From: Spirometra erinaceieuropaei
Taxonomy: Eukaryota > Platyhelminthes > Cestoda > Diphyllobothriidea > Diphyllobothriidae
DNA length: 64,000 bases
Direction: 5' to 3'
Assembly (NCBI GenBank): GCA_902702965.1
Contig: CACRXP010000978.1
Coordinates: 81,728-145,727, forward strand
Positions 57,673 to 64,000 of the stretch are shown here, one piece after another. Under the pieces are notes generated by a model, which was not told the origin of the DNA, did not search any database, and saw only the letters and a list, made by a program, of their open reading frames with translations. How positions within the stretch are numbered: the stretch's first letter is position 1; the number at the start of each line of letters is the position of its first letter. The position numbers and the translations under genes were made by a program.

Positions 57673-60479
57673 ACAATTATATACATAAAGAAGGATCCCC
57701 TAAACGTTCATTACTTCAGTTAACGCGCTTGAGATGTATCTTATTTTGAAGACTCTTATAAATGAATACAACAGAAACTGTCTTCATGGACAATTGATTG
57801 AAAACACTGTAAATGAGAATGTTCAGCAATATTTCCAGGCCGATCTGAAACCCAACGCGACCTGAAACAAAAGAAAATTAAAAATTAATTATACGGACGA
57901 AAAATCTCTTTATTTACACAAAATAAAACATTTACAATTGTATCTGTTAAATCTACTAGTATAAGTCACCGATAGGCCTGACAACATGTGACCTTATGAA
58001 AGTATTTATTCCTCTAACGTCTATATCGACATAATCTGGCAAAATTCTGTCTGCCTTGTTAAACTGCATCTCAGTCAATGTAAAATTATTGTATTTGTGT
58101 AGTCATTTTGACTCAGTTTTTTACATGATTAAATATTCTGCACATTTAAAACCGGAGTTTACTCAATTACAACTGTTTTTGACGTTTTTGGAAATTTCTG
58201 ACTTTCTGAAAAAAACAGGTATTCCTGCACGGTGCAATACTAATTCTGATATATGGTTAGGTTACCGATTCCCTTAAAACCGTTCTTTATTAATATAGGC
58301 ATTGGGTGCTCGCATCGATGTCGCCCTGAGATGGATTAACAAGCATTCGTGAATTTCGACACCTTTCGTCTTTTTTGTCACGCACTGCATAACGTCCCAC
58401 ATGAAGATCGAAGCAGTTCATTCATGGATTCCGTTTAATCACAGAGTCCGAGGATAAGCATATACTGCAATAACGGAAGATTTTTGTGAGAACGATGCGC
58501 CGATATATGACTCAGTTCCTGAACTTACACAATGATGAATGATACCAAGCGAATAGTATTGAACGGGAGAAGGAGTACTAACAGGTCGCTCAAAATCTAC
58601 TTACGACGTATTAGCTCATATCAATGAGGAAGAATTCTACTAGACATCTAGGTAGATATAGACATAATATATCATCCCTATAATTCTTTTGTCAGAAGGT
58701 TTTTACTGGCTGACATATCAGAAAGTTTCAAAATTTGAAGAAATTCCGAGTCAAGGGTGATGCGATTAAGAGGAGTGATCAAAAACGATCATTTAATTAC
58801 CCTTACAATTCATCATAAAATTCATTCATATCTGGAGTCAGGTTGAGTTGATGAAAACATCTGTATCCTATGTCGGCATATTCAATATCTTTATAGTGCC
58901 TTTGTAAAAGACGCTATATGGTATATCCAACTATCGTGCCTGTTGTTACTCGTCCCTTTCGGCAGTATTTTGTAAAAACTGCTGTCTCAAAATTACTAAT
59001 GCAGGACTGGTAATAATGGATGACCTTAGACGGGCTTAGTGCTGATTGGTTAGTAAAATAGTAAAACGCCTATATGAGTCGGAAACTCTACGAACAGGGC
59101 ACACACTTTAAGGTTCTCTAACGAGAAAGGATGACCTTAAACAAATGCGTAGTACTTCTTATTATAAAGACCACGCTGGCCTGCAGCTCAACCCCTGGTA
59201 AGCCTTTCGTTTCAGACATAAGACGTACTGATCAGCTCCTCTTTATATTTTACCCGTCTTCACAGACTCCCATTCTCGATAATGTTTGATGCCTGCATCT
59301 GTCCCAGGGCCGGTGGCATTCTATAAATACTTTGTCAATTTGTTTTGCAAACGCAGAAACAATTATACGGAGATGAGTTACTAGCGTCCAAAAGCGTCTG
59401 TAGAAGTACATGCGGCCAGTCAACCGATCCGAGTGCAAGGTCTTGTAGAAATTTGTTTATCCCAAAATTACTTCTTCATAGAATGACTCATGCATGTAGC
59501 TGTAAGAGAGGCTTGGCACAACAGCGTCCTAAACAACTGTGCCGACTATTGTTATTTATTCAGGAGGTTTTTATTTAAAAAAACAATGTTTAATTAGCAG
59601 GTTAAAGGAGAAGGTGCCGAACAAGAGGTTGGTAGATAGGTATTACGCCCTTCACAAAAATAAGAGCCACAGACACCATCGGCATAACAATGATTTGTCA
59701 AAGTAATTAAGGAGGGTGGGTCCGTATCAATACTTTTGTTAGCTTAATTCTCCGGTCCAATGTCAAAATGCATGTCCTATGAAAGACAAGGGAACTGCCA
59801 GTTAAAAACCGGCCTAGCTGAAAGGAGTCGGAGACCTGTAAATGAGACATCATTTCTTTACGCGAAACAGCGTTTTCTCATTAAGTGCACAACAATCTTG
59901 ACGTCATTATACGTGGCATACTGTCGGCCACTTTATTTTAATGAGACGTGTACGAAGAAATTTATGTGATTTTTAATTTTTCCAGTGGCGTTTTATCCGT
60001 TTCGGCAGTTTGCCGTTTAATTCTCCCTGAGTGAAATGCGCCTCCATAGAGTCTCTCATAGCACTGAAGTTAGCAGCGCATTAACCACAGGAAACCTGGT
60101 TCGCACACTGTCTGTTTCTGTATGGCGTTGCGTAAAAAAATATCTGCAGGCTAACGTAACTAAGTTATTACTCCCCTTTAAAAAGGGTAAAAGAACATAG
60201 AAATGAGCCATGAATAGTAAATAGAGCGGAAAAATACATATTCTGTTACGTGTATAACTCAAAACATTTTAGTGATTAGTCAAGCACCTGAACATTTTAT
60301 TATTCCGGCACTTTGAACTCGTACAGGAGTCAGATGCAGTGCCCAATATTTGCCGAAGGGTTGTCTGAGGATCGAGGTAAGCCTAGTCGACTCTGGAGGA
60401 TCCTAACAGAAATGCCACCAGGAATACGGTACACATCGGCCTAAAGCTGCAGTGCTTAGCGGGCTAAAAAAACTCAAGG
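57673..60479. other. No supported gene in ~2.8 kb
   Basis: AT-rich; no coding, RNA or repeat match within the window that I can support. Confidence 0.4.
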
Positions 60480-60720
60480 ATAGATAAAGCTCCAGGAGGC
60501 AGTCTGGGGGAAGTGTATCGCATTCAGTGCACAAACAAGCCATGCAAGTATACAGGTCAGATAAAACGTGTGCTCAGATCGCAAACACACCAACACAAGC
60601 TTGTTGGTCGACGAGGTGACGGTTGATTGAAGGTGGCTACTTACGCCTATGCAACGGCCCACGACTTTGACGTTAAACAAGCTGAGAACTGATTGAAGCC
60701 TAATACTCGGATGAGAACTC
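60480..60720 (+). mobile_element. PLE GIY-YIG endonuclease fragment, decayed
   Basis: Reads GEVYRIQCTNKPCKYTGQIK (GIY-YIG core with YTG in place of Y-x-G, and two cysteines), then HQHKLVGRRGDG, a stop, and VATYAYATAHDFDVKQAEN. The order matches residues 528-585 of the PLE at 29001-30890 but diverges strongly, so it belongs to another PLE family. Confidence 0.65.
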
Positions 60721-61764
60721 ACTTAATCGGTGTGTCCTTGCGGCGTCGACGGGGAAAGCCCTGCTCGGAAGGACGAGCAAATGGCTCCGGTACTCGGCCA
60801 GTCTAAGTCTTTCTTTTTCCCAAATTCACCGGGACCTGGAATATTCGTCTCAATTATAAAGGCCACAAAGGCGATCCTACGCTTTGGCAAAACTCTCTTC
60901 CATCAGTCTAAAAAATTTCTAGACGAATAATGGATCAGTTAGTCCTTTAGCTTTGTAAGCAGACGACTTTTACAATCATGTCTAAGCATCAAACAATGTT
61001 CTGGAATTGGCCTTTAAAACCAGAAGCTGATATGACATTGAGTAGCGAATTGGGCAGGAAGGATTCTGCAGAAAAACCAAGTCAAATTAAATAATGGGAA
61101 TTTTAATTTTGTTAGCCTGGAACATACTCCAAATAATTCATACGGAATGATATCTCGAAAGCGCTTCTTATTCTCTTACGAAAAAGACCCTTATTGCTGA
61201 CTAGAAGCAAAGGTCTATAAATTGCTGCCAGTTAGCCAAATCCCAACGCAAATATTGGTTTGCCCAGAATTTGGATCGGACCTCTTTGGTTTAAGACGTG
61301 AATTATGCTCTAGCCTGTAGCCACGGGTCCGTCATTTGACGGTTGCAATTGCAAATAATATATGACATGGTATGGGCGTTTGGAAAACTTTACCCACCAA
61401 CTTTGATGTTCGAACCCCAGTCAAGAACCTCGTTGGTGGTCGCCATACATTGATGGCTAACAAGCCGCAACTGGTCACACTAGTCCTCCCCATTTACGCC
61501 CTTTGTTGTTCTGACCTAGTAATGACTGCTCTGCAGGTGGCTGGAAGGACTCGGGATTCAGCTTCAAAGTCCAATGCAGAAGAGATTAGTGATAGTCTCC
61601 GTCACGCTAAATTCTAGTACGATCAAAGACAAACAAAATGCTTAAGGAGCTTTGCGAAACGGCACGCCCAAAAAAAGAAATTAATTTAAGGCGAGGTCTG
61701 GTTCTGCAGCCCCACCTGACTGGCACCGTACGAGTAGCATACGGAAACAATATCAGTTTACATA
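60721..61764. other. No supported gene
   Basis: A frame of 81 codons with a true ATG at 61372-61617 has no recognisable domain and no splice support. Not called. Confidence 0.35.
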
Positions 61765-62160
61765 CCTAACTAGCCACTTGCTGGATTACGAAGAGCAAGA
61801 GAGCCCAAACAGAGCTTGAAGCATGCGCAGGGAAGCGACTGAAGGTGGCGTGTACACACTCTCTCCCGACACGGCCACTCGATGGATTGAGAGGAGTAGG
61901 AGGACACAATCATAACTGGAAGGCCACAGAGGCAACCGCGTGGTAATTGGAAGTCCACGGCCACTGTAGTGGAGTCGATGGAGTTCCACACCGTCCGAAC
62001 TATTCCATTAGCAAATCTGCTAGGCCGCTTGCTGGATCAGGATGTTAAGGAGGGCGCAAGTACGGACAGGTAAGTGCGGATGAACTGATACCCGAAGTAA
62101 CCGGAACTGACGTATAAACAAACATCTCCCCGTGACACAGTCACTCGCTGGCTTGGAATG
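61765..62160 (+). repeat. Two diverged direct repeats, ~140 bp each, period ~250
   Basis: 61770-61895 (ctagccacttgctggatta ... cccgacacggccactcgatgg) recurs at 62018-62155 (ctaggccgcttgctggatca ... cccgtgacacagtcactcgctgg). Located directly upstream of the gene at 62318-62938. Confidence 0.6.
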
Positions 62161-62317
62161 GTAAGGGAGCTGAAAATACGTGATATTTGTGTACTTATCC
62201 TACTTGCATCTACTGAATTTTTTTAGAGGGCTAACCATGTGTGGCTGCAGAGCCATATATTTATTTTGATTGTCTTTACTAATGCGCACTTACTTATGCA
62301 AATACCGCGTAATTCAG

Positions 62318-62938
62318 CAACGGAGCACACAGCGGGGTATAATGATTCATACTTACAAAGCACACCTATCGAACAGGAACAAGAAAGTGTATCCAAATTT
62401 CTTGCAGAGAGCACAATTGCTTTAAAGAATTCCCTGCGCGTATTTTCGAAAAAAGAAGACGGCTTTTGCCTGTTCGTGGGTCTTGGCTGCATTTCCTCCG
62501 AAGGAAGCTGCAAAGTGGGCAACATTCATGTAGGAAAAAATGTTAGCTGTACAGATGTTCGATTGCCATTCCACCTCTATATAAGCTATGTGAGTTAACA
62601 TGGTGATGAGCTCCCTAAATACGCATCGATTGAAATTTCCAGGAAAAAACTAACTTTTATTTCCACCTTGTCAAACGCAGGTGGACAACCTTGACACGTT
62701 CGTCATGCCGACAATAAACAAACACGTTGCGGACCTACTGATGGACATGTCTGGACAGGTAAACACGAAGCGAATGCCACCAATGTGCAGAATTACCGCC
62801 CTCTTCGTCAAAAACATCATCGAACAGAACCTGAATGATATTAGCCTACCATTCGGTTATATATCCAAAAGGCAAATTAAAGAAAAGCTTAATTCGGCAA
62901 TTGCACACCTAGAAGAGACCATTCCTCTTTCATGCTAG
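62318..62938 (+). CDS. Lineage-specific protein, last two exons (paralog D)
   Basis: Exon 62318-62589 (272 nt) follows acceptor gcgtaattcag in phase 1 and ends at donor gtgagt after SY. Exon 62681-62938 (258 nt) follows gtcaaacgcag in phase 0 and ends TAG. Both exon lengths and both phases equal those of the gene at 53134-53764, on the same strand. Shared blocks: SCTDVRLP, VADL...S/SG, P-x-C-x-x-TAL, ISLPF, AHLE-x-x-IP and a final cysteine. About 175 residues are visible; the upstream exon is missing. Sequence before the acceptor is partly open (VWLQSHIFILIVF) but lacks an ATG. AATAAA lies at 62952-62957, 13 bases past the stop. Function unknown. Confidence 0.72.
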
Positions 62939-62951
62939 CCGTCGTCAGTCA

Positions 62952-62957
62952 AATAAA
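62952..62957 (+). promoter_or_regulatory. Polyadenylation signal AATAAA
   Basis: Canonical hexamer 13 bases after the stop of the gene ending at 62938; implies a very short 3' UTR. Confidence 0.5.
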
Positions 62958-63479
62958 TAGATGAGGAACAAAATGTTTCGTTGTTGTATTCTGCTGTTAC
63001 TGCATTGTTTGAAGGTTATATCGACAGGTAGGACATTGTTGACTTAAGCTCCCTGCGTCCTACTCTTTCCAGAGGGTTAAATCTAATAGTTTCGCTTAGA
63101 ATTACAAAGAGCAAAACAGTGAAACATCATCTCAAACGGATTCTAAGTCGGAATGCAGAATCGTGGTCTACCATTTGATTTCGAAGGTTACGGCATGATT
63201 GTTAGATAAACTGTGCAACCATCTTTCCAAGTACGTTGTCGTCCAGTAAAGTGATGGAATTCAGTAATTTAACGCATGCTATTAACATGGTTTGTGTATT
63301 GTGGGATGCACGACAACTGCAAAGTCGCAAATGTGCGTAGCAGGCGTGCTCGCATTCGCCGGCATAGCTAATATGCGACCGTAAGTGAGATTACTGTGAT
63401 TGTCTAAAAAAGTGCATGACGGATAAAATCAAGGGGTTAAAAGGAGCGCCATTCTCGATATGAATAGTCATATGCACAT
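62958..63479. other. No supported gene
   Basis: No recognisable feature before the terminal PLE. Confidence 0.35.
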
Positions 63480-64000
63480 AAATTAGAGGGCAGGCATCTC
63501 AAGAAATTTAATTAAATAACATCATGTGTCTTGGTAAATGTAAGAACTTTACCAGTAAGTTCTTGGCGTTGTTTCCCGGAGGTCGTCGTCCGACTTGAGT
63601 ACGTACATGGCCATTTGAGATAGGTGGTCTCGTCTCCTAACAGCCTACTGATGCTCGTGGGCGCGTGTGGAGACAGACTTTTCAGTTTGACCACAATATA
63701 CGGCATCGTATCCTTCGCATGGGATTTTGCATACGATTTCGTTCTTGTTCAGATAGCCAACCCTATCCTATCAGCTGACTGCCTTACGTAGTCATCGGCC
63801 GGTGCGCCTCCTTATTCGGTGTTTTCTCAGGCGTCTTTAAACGTGTTCAGACGCATTTTTAATTAAGGGGGCGGGCCTGGCCAAGTATTTGTTTTAGGCG
63901 TCTGCTTGGATCTATCTACATCTTCCTCTTTCGACTCCTGTTTTCTCATATATCTCATACAAGACCTCTACGGTAATGATTTCGGGAAAATAATTCAAGC
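63480..64000 (-). mobile_element. Penelope-like element, runs off the window
   Basis: Minus strand. The 3' end (gagggcaggcatctcaagaaa) matches those at 27100 and 38580. The CGGACGACGACCT block is at 63574-63596, after which an internal deletion joins directly to the endonuclease (SHLKWPCTY, then SVSTRAHEH- and VYCGQTEK-type reading at 63640-63720, YKIPCEGYD region at 63710-63740). Further linker sequence continues to base 64000. Confidence 0.75.

Noticed and set aside
56915..57723. Frames of 226-253 codons on both strands
   Set aside because: They exist only because the N gap contains no stop codons; not real coding sequence.
61372..61617. 81-codon ATG frame with a partly hydrophobic centre
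   Set aside because: No homology with any other part of the window, no signal-peptide pattern at its start, and no splice site in the phase needed to join the exon at 62318.
62239..62317. Hydrophobic frame just before the 62318 exon (VWLQSHIFILIVF) as a signal peptide
   Set aside because: No ATG in frame after an upstream stop, and the equal 272-nt exon length in the paralog places an acceptor at 62317/62318, making this intron sequence.
1..64000. CRISPR arrays, bacterial operons, rRNA genes, prophage
   Set aside because: No regularly spaced repeats with unique spacers, no ribosome-binding-site/ORF trains and no rRNA signatures; the DNA is clearly eukaryotic.

Overview
This is eukaryotic DNA, most likely from a flatworm and probably a cestode. 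The species is inferred from its retroelements, not proven. Reasons: very long non-coding stretches, GT-AG introns with conserved phase, several non-LTR (CR1/Jockey-like) retrotransposons, many Penelope-like elements (PLEs) with GIY-YIG endonuclease domains, hammerhead-ribozyme motifs in repeats, and about 1-kb fold-back DNA elements. There are no prokaryotic operons, no rRNA and no CRISPR array. One assembly gap of N lies at 57104-57672.

Layout. 1-4735: three retrotransposon copies abutting end to end. 6161-10704: the best-preserved non-LTR element, with a proline-rich ORF1, a candidate -1 frameshift signal (slippery AAATTTT plus hairpin/pseudoknot), and ORF2 (endonuclease plus reverse transcriptase) broken by two point nonsense codons. 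12920-15633 and 17325-19146: two decayed elements of the same family as the first copy; the second is flanked by about 185-bp direct repeats. 21342-24511 (-) and 33490-36326 (+): two paralogous two-exon genes for small two-helix membrane proteins. Each has a phase-2 intron at the equivalent codon and a 133-nt second exon, and both introns are loaded with mobile elements. Between them, 22760-32232 is a nest of PLE pieces, including a nearly complete RT+EN copy joined head to head with a second short copy, giving 902-bp inverted arms. Interspersed here are repeats carrying type I hammerhead ribozyme cores.

33840-52820 holds four complete (about 988-997 bp) and one damaged fold-back element with CAGT...ACTG ends and mostly TA flanks (Tc1/mariner-like, non-coding), plus more PLE debris. 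53134-53764 and 62318-62938 are two further paralogous host genes (same strand). Both have a 272-nt exon, a phase-0 intron and a 258-nt last exon; their first (presumably signal-peptide) exons were not found. 55368-55889 is a unit bounded by 16-bp inverted repeats that contains degenerate telomere-like CCCTAA repeats. The window ends inside another PLE.

The two paralogous gene pairs appear to be the only host protein genes seen. Most of the rest is mobile-element sequence at different stages of decay. The most unusual signals are the possible frameshift pseudoknot in the LINE, the hammerhead-bearing repeats, the recent inverted PLE pair, and the two lineage-specific gene pairs.
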